Shown here in pieces: positions 48,525-57,873 of a stretch of 64,000 nucleotides of DNA. The notes under the pieces are model-generated. The model searched no databases. It was not told the DNA's origin and saw nothing but the letters and a program-made list of their open reading frames with translations. The translations under genes and the position numbers were made by a program. The DNA lies in NCBI GenBank assembly GCA_963824885.1, contig CAWGQN010000005.1, positions 1 through 64,000 on the forward strand, in the 5' to 3' direction. The stretch is from CAWGQN01 sp963824885. Its GTDB lineage: Bacteria > Actinomycetota > Actinomycetes > Actinomycetales > Microbacteriaceae. Positions within the stretch are counted from its first letter, which is position 1. Every line of letters starts with the position of its first letter.

Positions 48525-49640
48525 TTAAGCGATTCGCTCGACAATGTAGTCGATTGATGCAATGAGGGAGTGCACATCATCGGGTTCTATCGCAACAAAT
48601 GTTGCCACTCTGAGCTGGTTTCGGCCGAGCTTTCGGTACGGTTCTGTGTCGACAATTCCGTTGGCACGAAGGACGTTGGTCACGAGTGTGGCATCGATTT
48701 GGTCGACGAGATCAATCGTTACGACGACTTGTGACCGGTGGTCGGGCGCCGTGACAAACGGCGTCGCGTAGTCGGAAGCAGCCGCCCAACGATAAAGAGC
48801 GGACGACGATTCGCGCGTGCGATTGGAGGCCCAGTGAAGTCCGCCGTTGCCATTGATCCAGTGGATTTGATTCTCTAACAACAGCAAGGTCGATATCGCA
48901 GGGGTATTAAGCGTTTGATCTTGCCTCGAGTTATCAATAGCGGTCTTTAAGTTGAGGAACTCTGGAATGTAGCGATCTCCGGACGTGATCGCGTGGACGC
49001 GCTCGATGGCTGCGGGCGACAGGATTGCCAGCCACAAGCCGCCGTCCGAGGCAAAGTTCTTTTGCGGTGAAAAGTAGTAGACATCGGTTTCAGAAATGTC
49101 GACGTCAATTCCTCCCGCGGCGCTCGTTGCGTCAATCACGGTGAGTGCGTCATCGTTACTGTGCACGCGCTGAACCGGAGCCATGACACCCGTTGAGGTT
49201 TCATTGTGGGGCCACGCGTACACGTCGACGCCGGGGGTGATAATAATCTCGCTCAGTGACCCCGCGCGCGCGTCGACAACGACCGGTGCGGTCAGAAAGG
49301 GAGCGCTTGCCGCTCGAGCAAATTTGTGGCCGAACTCGCCGAAGGCCAGATTTTCGCTTCGCCGCCTAATGAGGGAATACGTGGCGATATCCCAAAACGC
49401 AGATGCGCCGCCGTTGCCGAGCACGACCTCATAGCCGTCAGGAAGGCGAAAGAGCTCCGCGAGTCCTCTCTTCACGCGGTGCACGAGACTTTTGACGGGC
49501 GCTTGACGATGTGACGTTCCCACGAGGTCTATTCGCGCGGCGGCGAGCGCGGATATTTGATCGGCGCGAACCTTCGAGGGTCCGCAACCGAATCGACCGT
49601 CTCGAGGCCGCAAGTCTTCGGGAATGATGAGGTCGGGCAC
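48525..49640 (-). CDS. serC: Phosphoserine aminotransferase
   Basis: 371 residues, PLP-dependent enzyme of serine synthesis (also linked to pyridoxine synthesis). The N-terminal FGCGPSKVR, LGNGGASAFWD, AWPHNETSTGVM, ATSAAGGIDVDI and the PLP Lys in YYFSPQKNFASDGGLWLAIL match the actinobacterial SerC type. The GTG start 49640 lies 6 nt after TAGAAT on the minus strand, so it is probably leaderless. It is divergent from the DtxR-type gene. Confidence 0.93.
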   Translation of the reverse strand: MPDLIIPEDLRPRDGRFGCGPSKVRADQISALAAARIDLVGTSHRQAPVKSLVHRVKRGLAELFRLPDGYEVVLGNGGASAFWDIATYSLIRRRSENLAFGEFGHKFARAASAPFLTAPVVVDARAGSLSEIIITPGVDVYAWPHNETSTGVMAPVQRVHSNDDALTVIDATSAAGGIDVDISETDVYYFSPQKNFASDGGLWLAILSPAAIERVHAITSGDRYIPEFLNLKTAIDNSRQDQTLNTPAISTLLLLENQIHWINGNGGLHWASNRTRESSSALYRWAAASDYATPFVTAPDHRSQVVVTIDLVDQIDATLVTNVLRANGIVDTEPYRKLGRNQLRVATFVAIEPDDVHSLIASIDYIVERIA

Positions 49641-49755
49641 GTGCCGATTCTATAAGGCCGTTGGTTGCATCGCGTTCGCTCTGCGACCTCACACGCTGCC
49701 GAGCCGCAACGACAGTAGGCTGTGACAGCGCGGGTAATTTTCTGTCGAGGGCCTG

Positions 49756-50448
49756 ATGACTGATCTGATCGATACCACCGAGATGTATCTCCGAACAATT
49801 CTCGAGTTGGAGGAAGAGAACATCATTCCTTTGCGCGCCCGGATTTCAGAGCGTCTCGGTCACTCTGGGCCGACGGTATCGCAAACAATTGCTCGAATGG
49901 AACGCGATGGACTCGTCGTTGTTTCTGATGATCGACACCTTGAATTGACAGTCGGTGGGAGGCGCAAAGCCATTCACGTGATGCGTAAGCATCGCCTCGC
50001 TGAACGACTGTTGAGCGACATCATTGGCCTCGAGTGGGAATACGTTCACGAAGAGGCCTGTCGATGGGAACACGTCATGAGTGAGCAAGTCGAACGTAAG
50101 ATTCTTGGAATACTTGGCCATCCGACCGAATCCCCCTACGGCAATCCGATTCCCGGCCTCGACGAGTTGGGGGACATTCCCGCGGGGTCCTTTTCGCACG
50201 GCGTCGTCAACGTCGTGGAACGCGCGTCGCGCGAGGCGGGACCAATTAGTGCGGTGATTCGGCGACTCGGCGAACCGGTTCAAGTTGATCCCGCTCTTCT
50301 CAGACAACTCAAGAGAGCCGGAATCATTCCCGGCGCAACCGGCCGATTCACTCCACGAGGGTCGTCCATTGAGGTCCAAATTGAGGGAATTGAGGCACAT
50401 CTCGAGGTACCCAACGATGTCGCGACCCACATTTTTGTTGTCGCATAG
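49756..50448 (+). CDS. DtxR/IdeR-family metal-dependent repressor
   Basis: 230 residues. The N-terminal winged helix (TEMYLRTILELEEENIIPLRARISERLGHSGPTVSQTIARMERDGLVVV) is followed by the dimerisation and metal-binding domain (HRLAERLLSDIIGLEWEYVHEEACRWEHVMSEQVERKI, CRWEH in place of the usual E-C-W) and a C-terminal FeoA/SH3-like domain. These regulators sense Fe2+ or Mn2+ and repress uptake genes. No operator is evident to me nearby. Confidence 0.9.
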   Translation: MTDLIDTTEMYLRTILELEEENIIPLRARISERLGHSGPTVSQTIARMERDGLVVVSDDRHLELTVGGRRKAIHVMRKHRLAERLLSDIIGLEWEYVHEEACRWEHVMSEQVERKILGILGHPTESPYGNPIPGLDELGDIPAGSFSHGVVNVVERASREAGPISAVIRRLGEPVQVDPALLRQLKRAGIIPGATGRFTPRGSSIEVQIEGIEAHLEVPNDVATHIFVVA

Positions 50449-50483
50449 CGTGCGGCACGTTCGGCGTCAACTGATCGCCCAAT

Positions 50484-50512
50484 GTGACATCATCGTATCT
50501 CTCGAGTAGGCT
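50484..50512 (+). promoter_or_regulatory. Promoter of the NlpC/P60 gene
   Basis: GTGACA (50484-50489) and TAGGCT (50507-50512) are 17 bp apart. Predicted transcription start is close to 50518, leaving a ~140-nt leader. Confidence 0.5.
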
Positions 50513-50514
50513 CG

Positions 50515-50657
50515 GACGGGTTCGATGGCACGCAGCCAGCCAGTGAACCCGGCCTAAGACGTCTCCAACGCCCGTCTCTTGGACCGGACAATCGATGCCG
50601 TGCGCGCATGGACGGGGCAGCAAACGATGTGTTGTTGGGGCGCCGGAGGTTAATACT
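50515..50657 (+). promoter_or_regulatory. Structured leader, possible c-di-AMP (ydaO/yuaA-type) riboswitch
   Basis: A 7-bp hairpin pairs CGGGTTC (50517-50523) with GAACCCG (50545-50551), and a nested TGGC/GCCA pair lies inside. A long-range stem joins GCCCGTC (50570-50576) to GACGGG (50611-50616). The leader precedes a wall hydrolase gene of the type that ydaO-class riboswitches control in Actinobacteria. The conserved ydaO sequence is only partly recognisable, so the class is a guess. Confidence 0.4.
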
Positions 50658-51521
50658 TTGGCCGAAATAAGTAACACAGCAGGTTCGACTCAGGGCCGCC
50701 ACACGCACAGTTACTCACACTCACACACCCAAAGAAGTACGGACGTTCTTCTCACGCGACGCCAATTGCGTGAAAGGGAACAGAAGCCGTCGTCGCGACG
50801 GGCCTCGCGTGCCGCCGCGCCGAGCGGTCGCTCGAAAAAGACTCGCGGGACGGCTCTCAACGTCGTTGTGATGACGTTCGCGGCGGGTCTCGTCGCGACC
50901 ATGGCACTGCCCGCTTACGCGTTCAATCCCGCAAAAAATGCTGAAGCGGGGCGAAAAGTCTCTGACATTCGCGGTTTGTCGACGTCTCAGGCTCAAACCG
51001 ACGCGGTTTCGAGTGCGGTTGCGGCGACTCCGGTCAATCGTGATGGGTTCACGGTGAAGGCCGCGTCCATTGCGCCGGACGCCGCGGCGCAGCGCGCAGC
51101 AGCGGCACAGCGGCTCGCTCCGCCGAGCACCCCGAGCACCCCGAGCGTGCCTGCACCGGTCGAGAAAGCTCCCGATGCGAATCTCGCCGGCGGTGCCGTA
51201 TTTGCCTATGCAAAGCGTTTTATCGGTGTCCCCTATGTCTTCGGCGGTGAGAGTTCGAGTGGACTCGACTGCTCGGGTCTCGTCAAACTGGTCTTCGCTC
51301 ATTTTGGAATCGATTTGACGCACTCCGCTGCCGCGCAGGCGTCATTTGGGACGCGAATTTCTGCGGCCGAGGCGCGACCGGGCGATCTCGTGTATTTCCC
51401 GAGCGGCCACATCGGTATCTTCGCCGGTGGTAACCAAATGCTCGACGCTCCGCACGAAGGACTCGATGTGAGGATCGAATCCATTTTTTCCGAGTCGCAC
51501 TATTTTGTGCGCATAGGTTAG
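50658..51521 (+). CDS. NlpC/P60 cell-wall endopeptidase
   Basis: 287 residues from TTG 50658, chosen because GGAGGT lies 7 nt upstream. A His/Ser-rich start (GRHTHSYSHSHTQRST) and basic stretch lead to a membrane or signal helix (about 65-88). A spacer with STPSTPS repeats follows, then the NlpC/P60 domain with catalytic Cys in GLDCSGLVKLVF, His in PSGHIGIFAGGN and a further His in DAPHEGLDV. It cleaves peptidoglycan stem peptides during growth or division. Confidence 0.9.
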   Translation: MAEISNTAGSTQGRHTHSYSHSHTQRSTDVLLTRRQLREREQKPSSRRASRAAAPSGRSKKTRGTALNVVVMTFAAGLVATMALPAYAFNPAKNAEAGRKVSDIRGLSTSQAQTDAVSSAVAATPVNRDGFTVKAASIAPDAAAQRAAAAQRLAPPSTPSTPSVPAPVEKAPDANLAGGAVFAYAKRFIGVPYVFGGESSSGLDCSGLVKLVFAHFGIDLTHSAAAQASFGTRISAAEARPGDLVYFPSGHIGIFAGGNQMLDAPHEGLDVRIESIFSESHYFVRIG

Positions 51522-51681
51522 GATGCAATCCGCGCCTCGACTCGCGTGCTGTCTGGGAACTCTGTAATGCATGCTCGAGTAGGAGGGCATTGACGTCGCC
51601 GCCAATTTGCGCGCGCCCTCCGTGATCGACGTCGAATTTGTGCACTAATCTGATCTCCGGGAGATCGTGAGAGGAGTGGAC

Positions 51682-52179
51682 ATGCGGACTCTCGTTCTCA
51701 ATGCGGGGTACGAGCCACTCTCGGTCGTCTCATTTCGACGAGCACTCATGCTCGTCATGGACAACAAGGCGACAATTGTCGAGGTCGACATCGAGCATCC
51801 GGTGCGCGCGGTGTCAGGACACTATGATCGCCCATCCGTCATCGCCCTCACGAGGTATGTGCGCGTTCCCTTGAGTCGGCGAGTGCCCGTATCTCGTCGC
51901 GGTGTCTTACGTCGAGACGGCCAGCGGTGTGGGTATTGCGAGCGTTCTGCGTCGACGATTGATCACGTTGTACCGAAATCGCGAGGCGGGAAAGATACGT
52001 GGGACAACATGGTCGCGTGTTGCTTGAGCTGCAACAACGAGAAAGGTGATCGAACACTGTCAGAAATAGGGTGGCGGTTGTGGACGAAACCCCGCGTGCC
52101 CCACGGAAGGGTGTGGATTGTTCGCGGCGCGGAGAAGCCTGCCCCCCAATGGAGTAACTACCTGGCTCCCGCGGCGTAG
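51682..52179 (+). CDS. HNH endonuclease family protein
   Basis: 165 residues from ATG 51682, which follows GAGAGGAG by 6 nt. The N-terminal part MRTLVLNAGYEPLSVVSFRRALMLVMDNKATIVE is shared by this widespread actinobacterial family. The HNH region has CGYCERSASTIDHVVPKSRGGKDTWDNMVACCLSCNNEKGDRT, with the two CxxC Zn pairs and the catalytic His. It is often near wall or repair genes; its role here is not known. Confidence 0.87.
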   Translation: MRTLVLNAGYEPLSVVSFRRALMLVMDNKATIVEVDIEHPVRAVSGHYDRPSVIALTRYVRVPLSRRVPVSRRGVLRRDGQRCGYCERSASTIDHVVPKSRGGKDTWDNMVACCLSCNNEKGDRTLSEIGWRLWTKPRVPHGRVWIVRGAEKPAPQWSNYLAPAA

Positions 52180-52192
52180 CATTCCTTCCGGC

Positions 52193-54073
52193 CTAGTGAG
52201 TCGACGCCGGCACCGATTGAGCTGGTGCCGGGGAGTGTCGCTGGTCACGGTCAAGCGCATATCGCAAACTTGCGAGCTCCGCCCACAGCGCGGCGGGAAC
52301 GCGATTTCCAAAGCTTCGAAAGTACTCTTCCGTGAGGTCGCACTCGTCATGCCACGATTTGCGGTTGATAGAGAATAGCTTTTTGAAGAGATCGGGACTG
52401 ACCAATTCGCCCGCACGATCAAGGTCGTGCGCGTCGGGAATTCGCCCGGCGGGGGTCAAAACACCGTCGACCGCCCCCTCCAGTCGACGAACGATCCACG
52501 CAATTACCCGGGCGTTGTCACTGAAACCGGGCCACAAGTACGATCCGTCGGGAGCGGTTCGAAACCAGTTGACTTGGTACACGCGCGGGGCATTAGCGCC
52601 CAACTGTTCGCCAATTGTGAGCCAGTGAGCCCAGTAATCGGCCATGTTGTAACCACAAAACGGGAGCATTGCGAACGGGTCTCGACGCAATTCGCCAACG
52701 GTTCCTTCGGCGGCGGCTGTTTGTTCGGATGACATTGTTGCGCCCATGAACACCCCGTGATTCCAGTCTCGCGCTTCCGAGACGAGAGGAATGTTCGTGG
52801 CTCGGCGCCCGCCGAAGAGGATTGCGTCAATCGGAACTCCTCCACGTGCGGACCACTCCGTTGCGAGCGAGGGACACTGCTCAATCGCAACCGTAAATCG
52901 GGAATTGGGGTGTGCGGCGGGTTCGGGTGAATCGGGTGACCAATCGTTTCCCCGCCAGTCGGTCAAGTGAGGTGGAGCCGTCGATGTGAGGCCGTCCCAC
53001 CAAATATCTCCGTCGTCGCGAAGGGCGACGTTCGTAAAAATCGTGTTGCCCCACACGGTGTCGATCGCTGTTGGATTGGAGTGCGCGCCGGTTCCAGGTG
53101 CCACACCGAAGAATCCGGCTTCGGGGTTGATCGCCCACAGTTTTCCCTCGGCCCCCGGGCGGAGCCACGCAATGTCGTCGCCAATCGTCTCCACGTGCCA
53201 TCCCGGGAGTGTGGATCGAAGCATCGCGAGGTTCGTCTTGCCACACGCCGAGGGAAACGCGGCGGCAATGTGATACGCCCGGCCCTCGGGTGTCGTGACT
53301 TTAATGATCAGCATGTGCTCGGCGAGCCAACCGTCGTCACGTCCCATGACGGAAGCGATGCGTAACGCAAAGCTCTTCTTGGCAAGAAGAGAATTTCCAC
53401 CGTAGCCCGAGCCGAATGACCACACCTCGCGAGTTTCGGGAAACTGCACGATGTATTTGGTCGTGTTGCACGGCCACGTCACATCGGCGCGGTCTACACC
53501 CGCGTCGTTCGTGAGCGGATAACCGACGCTGTGCACGGTTCGAACCCACGGCTGCCCCTCTTCGATGAGAGCGCGCGCCGCGTCGCCCATACGGGTCATG
53601 ATGCCCATGTTGAGCGCGACGTACGCCGAGTCGGTGAGCTCGACGCCCAATTGCGAGATTGGCCCCCCGATGGGACCCATCGAAAATGGAACGACGTACA
53701 TTGTGCGACCGCGCATGCTCCCGGCGAAAACGCCGCCCAGCTTCTCGCGCATCGATACCGGGTCGTGCCAATTATTCGTGGGGCCGGCGTCGTCGGCATC
53801 GCGCGAGCATACAAACGTTCGGTCCTCGACCCGGGCTACGTCTGTTGGATCCGTGCGGGCGAGGAAGCTGTTGGGCCGCCACTCGGGATTGAGCCTGATG
53901 AGTTTGCCCTCCTCAACGAGTGAGCGCGTCAGCCGATCAGCTTCGCGTCGCGACCCATCGCACCAGTGAATCTCGTCGGGCTGCGTAAGGTCTGCGACCT
54001 CGGTGACCCAATCAGCGAGGGATATTTTGCTGGTAAGGCAGGGGAGAGCGGGTGGTGAAGGGGTGGTCGACAT
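52193..54073 (-). CDS. pckG: Phosphoenolpyruvate carboxykinase (GTP)
   Basis: 626 residues from ATG 54073, which has AAAGGAGAG upstream. It converts oxaloacetate and GTP to PEP. The GTP/PEP site segments FPSACGKTNLAMLR and the Mn-binding region (ATSLMGRD-like EHMLIIKVTTPEG) are present, as is NWFRTAPDGSYLWPGFSDNARVI. It is divergent from a RamB-like regulator, and both are tied to the acetate/propionate branch of central carbon flow. Confidence 0.94.
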   Translation of the reverse strand: MSTTPSPPALPCLTSKISLADWVTEVADLTQPDEIHWCDGSRREADRLTRSLVEEGKLIRLNPEWRPNSFLARTDPTDVARVEDRTFVCSRDADDAGPTNNWHDPVSMREKLGGVFAGSMRGRTMYVVPFSMGPIGGPISQLGVELTDSAYVALNMGIMTRMGDAARALIEEGQPWVRTVHSVGYPLTNDAGVDRADVTWPCNTTKYIVQFPETREVWSFGSGYGGNSLLAKKSFALRIASVMGRDDGWLAEHMLIIKVTTPEGRAYHIAAAFPSACGKTNLAMLRSTLPGWHVETIGDDIAWLRPGAEGKLWAINPEAGFFGVAPGTGAHSNPTAIDTVWGNTIFTNVALRDDGDIWWDGLTSTAPPHLTDWRGNDWSPDSPEPAAHPNSRFTVAIEQCPSLATEWSARGGVPIDAILFGGRRATNIPLVSEARDWNHGVFMGATMSSEQTAAAEGTVGELRRDPFAMLPFCGYNMADYWAHWLTIGEQLGANAPRVYQVNWFRTAPDGSYLWPGFSDNARVIAWIVRRLEGAVDGVLTPAGRIPDAHDLDRAGELVSPDLFKKLFSINRKSWHDECDLTEEYFRSFGNRVPAALWAELASLRYALDRDQRHSPAPAQSVPASTH

Positions 54074-54239
54074 CGACTCTCCTTTGAATGGTTGTAACCC
54101 GAGGACCGTTGCGAACGTCGGGGCCTGATGAGTTGTGGCGCCCTTAAAAAATAGTGTTCTAGTAATGATCCGACATTTTTTCGTCACTTACCCTCGCCGA
54201 GCCGGTCAATATTTGTGATTTTTTCGATAATGTGGACTC

Positions 54240-55727
54240 ATGCGCACGATGGCGAACGAGAAAGCGGGAACGACGTCGGCGACGCGTACCGCGCCGGACA
54301 CGGCGACTCTCGGTCATCGACTCCGGCACTTTCGTTCGATGGCTGGATTCACCCTTGATCGGTTGGGCGCCGCCGTGGGCTTGTCAACGAGTCAACTTTC
54401 CCTCATCGAGAATGGAAAACGGGAACCTCGCTTGTCGATGCTTCACGCAGTTGCGCACGTTCTCGGAGTCGAATTGGCTGACCTCATTGCCGATGACGCG
54501 CCGAGTCAGCGCGCGGGTCTCGAAATCGAGTTGGATCGAGCTCAGCGTCGAGAATCTTATGTGTCTCTCGGATTGCCCGTTGTTCGGCCATCGAGAGGTA
54601 CGACCGATGAGGTGCTGGAGGCGCTTGTCGGACTGCACAAAGAGATTGACCGGCGCGCATCCGAGGCGATTGCGACTCCGGAAGAAGCGCGGCGCGCGAA
54701 TACCGAGTTACGTGGTCGAATGAGGGCCCGTGACAACTACCTGCCGGAAATTGAGGACCTTGCGGAAAAAACGGTTCGCGCCGCGGGGCACGAGAGCGGA
54801 GCAATGACCCACCGCACCGTCAGCGTAATTGCAAAGCAGTTGGGGTTCGAACTCATTAACGTCAACGATTTGCCGAAGTCGGCCCGGTCGGTAACCGATC
54901 TCGCAAACGGACGGATCTACCTCCCGCCCGCGTCCATCCCTGGTGGTCACGGGTTGCGGTCGATTGCTCTCCAAGCGATGGGGCATCGGCTTCTCGGTCA
55001 CGAGCGGCCCCGAAATTACGCCGCGTTTTTGGAGCAACGCCTCGAAATTAACTATTTTGCCGCCGCGTGCCTCATGCCGCGTGCCGCATCGGTCGCGTTT
55101 CTTTCACGAGCAAAAGCGGAACGCAACGTGGCTGTGGAAGATTTTCGCGACGCGTTCGGGGTGACTCATGAGGCAGCCGCGCTACGGATGACCAACCTGT
55201 TAACCGCGCACGCCGACATTCCCGTGCACTTTGTGCGCGTGGGCTCCGACGGTGCCGTCTATAAAGCCTACGAAAATGATGGATTACCACTCGCGGTCGA
55301 TGTCACCGGTTCTGTCGAGGGCCAACTCGTGTGCCGACAGTGGGGCGCGCGACGCGCGTTCTCTCGTACGAACCGCACAACTGAAATGTATCAATACACG
55401 GACACCCACGCGGACACATACTGGTGTACAACTCAGACGGGTGCGACCTCGGCGGGTGAGTTTTCGATTTCCGTTGGAGTGCCGTTTCGCGAGGCGAAGT
55501 GGTTTCGCGGGCGAGAATCGACCGACCGAACGTCGTCGCGGTGTCCCGACGAGTCGTGTTGTCGTCAACCACCGGCCCACCTCATTGCGCGCTGGGAAGC
55601 AAGTGCGTGGCCGAGCGCGCGGCTGCACGCGCACGTTCTTTCCCCCCTCCCGAGTGGTTCGTTTCCCGGAATAGACGACGCCGAGGTTTTTGCATTTCTT
55701 GAGGAGCACTCATCTGACGCGAGGTGA
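54240..55727 (+). CDS. RamB-like short-chain fatty-acyl regulator
   Basis: 495 residues. An XRE helix-turn-helix (LGHRLRHFRSMAGFTLDRLGAAVGLSTSQLSLIENGKREPRLSMLHAVAHVLGV, about 24-77) is followed by a coiled region, an ImmA/IrrE-like segment (ALQAMGHRLLGH, lacking the second His motif), and the DUF2083 C-terminus with Cys-rich RTSSRCPDESCCRQPPAHL. This layout matches RamB/ScfR regulators that sense acyl-CoA. The ATG lies 6 nt after TAATGT, hence likely leaderless. It is divergent from pckG, a plausible target. Confidence 0.88.
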   Translation: MRTMANEKAGTTSATRTAPDTATLGHRLRHFRSMAGFTLDRLGAAVGLSTSQLSLIENGKREPRLSMLHAVAHVLGVELADLIADDAPSQRAGLEIELDRAQRRESYVSLGLPVVRPSRGTTDEVLEALVGLHKEIDRRASEAIATPEEARRANTELRGRMRARDNYLPEIEDLAEKTVRAAGHESGAMTHRTVSVIAKQLGFELINVNDLPKSARSVTDLANGRIYLPPASIPGGHGLRSIALQAMGHRLLGHERPRNYAAFLEQRLEINYFAAACLMPRAASVAFLSRAKAERNVAVEDFRDAFGVTHEAAALRMTNLLTAHADIPVHFVRVGSDGAVYKAYENDGLPLAVDVTGSVEGQLVCRQWGARRAFSRTNRTTEMYQYTDTHADTYWCTTQTGATSAGEFSISVGVPFREAKWFRGRESTDRTSSRCPDESCCRQPPAHLIARWEASAWPSARLHAHVLSPLPSGSFPGIDDAEVFAFLEEHSSDAR

Positions 55728-55870
55728 TTCGTACGTCACCAGAATGCGGCGCACATTCGAACAATTTTTACCGGTACTCGACTCTGGACATCGTCGCATA
55801 GCGTCCAATACGGTTGTGATAATTCGGTTCATTCCGGACCACATTTTCATTTTCAAGGGGGCGATTACAA

Positions 55871-56518
55871 ATGCAGTACATTGTGCGGGGAATTGTTGTG
55901 TCGGCGCTTACGGGCGCAATGGTGGTTTCGGGGAGTGGCGTTGCCTCGGCGAACGAATCGACGCTGGACGCACAGATGTGTGAGCTTGTGGCCGCGAGTC
56001 AGACTCGCGTGGTCGATAAGGCTGCGAGGACGGTGACGACGACCGACTCGCACTCGGGAACGGTGATCCTTCGTCTTCCTGGCGAGTTGACAACCGATAC
56101 TCCGGTTGACACGGCGACTGTGCCTGCTGGGTTCTTCAAGGGTTGTGGTCAACCGTTGTTATCGACGAGGTTGACCGGCGCATTTGTTACCTCGTATTAC
56201 ACGGGGGCAGGAATTCAGTCGATTATTACGATTGAGGGCGAGTCTGCGCCGAAAAAATTCCGTTTCTCCCTCGACCTCCCTTCCGGGTCACGCGCGTCGG
56301 TCGAACCGGACGGGACCGTCAGTGTTCGAGGCGCACAGCGCAGGGTTCTGGGCGGTTTTTCTGCACCGTGGGCGTTCGACGCAAACGGAAATCCGGTCGC
56401 GACCTCGTACGCCATTGACGGAAAGGACCTCGTGCAGACAATCGAGCACGGCCCCGGGGCCGCGTACCCAATCGTCGCGGATCCCAGGTTTTCACCATCG
56501 CACTCGTCGCGACAATAA
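55871..56518 (+). CDS. Secreted protein of unknown function
   Basis: 215 residues with a signal peptide (VRGIVVSALTGAMVVSGSGVASA). The mature part is Ser/Thr-rich and ends close to AYPIVADPRF, a motif that occurs near the C-terminus of many actinobacterial secreted proteins. Two Cys occur (QMCELV and KGCGQP). GGGGGCG lies upstream of the ATG. No enzymatic motif seen. Confidence 0.6.
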   Translation: MQYIVRGIVVSALTGAMVVSGSGVASANESTLDAQMCELVAASQTRVVDKAARTVTTTDSHSGTVILRLPGELTTDTPVDTATVPAGFFKGCGQPLLSTRLTGAFVTSYYTGAGIQSIITIEGESAPKKFRFSLDLPSGSRASVEPDGTVSVRGAQRRVLGGFSAPWAFDANGNPVATSYAIDGKDLVQTIEHGPGAAYPIVADPRFSPSHSSRQ

Positions 56519-56628
56519 CGATTTCGATCCCCCACGACGCGCGACCGGTGGCGGAGTTGCTTTTCACCCCAAATCGGCGAGGATCACGGCAATTCGGAAC
56601 GGCGTAGCATTCCCCGTATTCTTTCGAG

Positions 56629-57873
56629 GTGATTCTCAATCCGCACGAACAGAGACGGTTGTCGCCGACGCGAACGCGATTGGCTCTTATCGCCCTCGCG
56701 ATGGGTGGCTTTGCCATTGGTTCGGGCGAATTCGTCGCGATGGGCTTATTGCCTAACCTGGCCCGAGATCTCTTAAGCGGCTTGTACGCTCAGAGTCCCG
56801 AGCACGCGAACGCGCAAGCGGGTTGGCTGATTTCTGCGTACGCTCTCGGCGTGATTGCCGGGGCACCGACCATCGCGGCCGCGGGAGCGCGATGGCCTCG
56901 CAAGAAACTCTTATTGTGGCTGCTTGCGGCATTCGTAGTCAGCACGATTGGGTCGGCTGTGCTTCCGAGTTTTGAGCTCGTCCTCCTCTCGCGTTTTGTC
57001 GGAGCGTTACCGCACGGGGCATATTTCGGCATGGCGTCACTCGTGGCCGCCTCACTCATGGAACCGGGCAAGCGAGCCCGCGGCGTCGCTGTCGTCCTCT
57101 CGGGGCTGACAATTGCGACCGTGGTGGGTGTGCCTCTTATCACGTGGTTGGGACAGGTCAACGGATGGCGATGCTCGTACCTCGTCGTCGCGGGATTTTT
57201 CGCTGTGACACTCGTCGCCGTCGCTGCGTTTGTTCCGCGACAGCCGGGCGATGAGCGGGCGACTCTCGGCAAAGAATTGAAAGCATTTGGAAGAGTGCAA
57301 GTGTGGTTTGCGCTTCTCATTGGAGCGATCGGCTTCGGCGGACTCTTCGCGGTGTACACCTACATCGCGCCGATTATCACCGACGTCACGGAATTGCCGT
57401 CGACCGCGATTCCGTGGGTACTCGTCGTCATTGGACTCGGAATGACAGTGGGCAATTTCGTTGGCGGTCACTACGCCGACGTGTGCGTCAAGCGATCCTT
57501 TTACATCTTTTTTGGCGTCTTGCTCATTGGACTTGCCGGGCTTGCGGTTACCGCTCACACGGTTGTCGGACTCTTCACGTTCGTCTTTGTCATTGGCGGA
57601 GCGACATCGGCGCTCGCTCCGACGATCCAATTGCGCCTCATGGATGTCGCTCAGAATAGCCAAGCGATTGCCGCGGCCCTCAATCACGCGGCGCTCAATG
57701 CTGGAAACTGTACCGGTGCCCTGTTGGGCGGGGTCGCGATCGCTGCCGGGTTTGGTTATCTCGCTCCGGTTGGGGTGGGGTTTGCGCTCAGCGGAGCCGG
57801 ACTCGCGCTCGTCATCGCAAGCTATTGGGTCGAGCGAAACGGCTACTCGACGCCCAAGATAATGCCATCTTGA
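56629..57873 (+). CDS. Major facilitator superfamily transporter, AraJ/DHA1-like
   Basis: 414 residues and about twelve membrane segments. The N-terminal RLALIALAMGGFAIGSGEFVAMGLLPNLA and the loop AGARWPRKKLLLWLLA match the arabinose-efflux/AraJ group. The GTG lies 6 nt after TATTCT. It is convergent with the LuxR-type regulator gene. Substrate unknown; efflux of a sugar or drug is the family's usual role. Confidence 0.85.
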   Translation: MILNPHEQRRLSPTRTRLALIALAMGGFAIGSGEFVAMGLLPNLARDLLSGLYAQSPEHANAQAGWLISAYALGVIAGAPTIAAAGARWPRKKLLLWLLAAFVVSTIGSAVLPSFELVLLSRFVGALPHGAYFGMASLVAASLMEPGKRARGVAVVLSGLTIATVVGVPLITWLGQVNGWRCSYLVVAGFFAVTLVAVAAFVPRQPGDERATLGKELKAFGRVQVWFALLIGAIGFGGLFAVYTYIAPIITDVTELPSTAIPWVLVVIGLGMTVGNFVGGHYADVCVKRSFYIFFGVLLIGLAGLAVTAHTVVGLFTFVFVIGGATSALAPTIQLRLMDVAQNSQAIAAALNHAALNAGNCTGALLGGVAIAAGFGYLAPVGVGFALSGAGLALVIASYWVERNGYSTPKIMPS

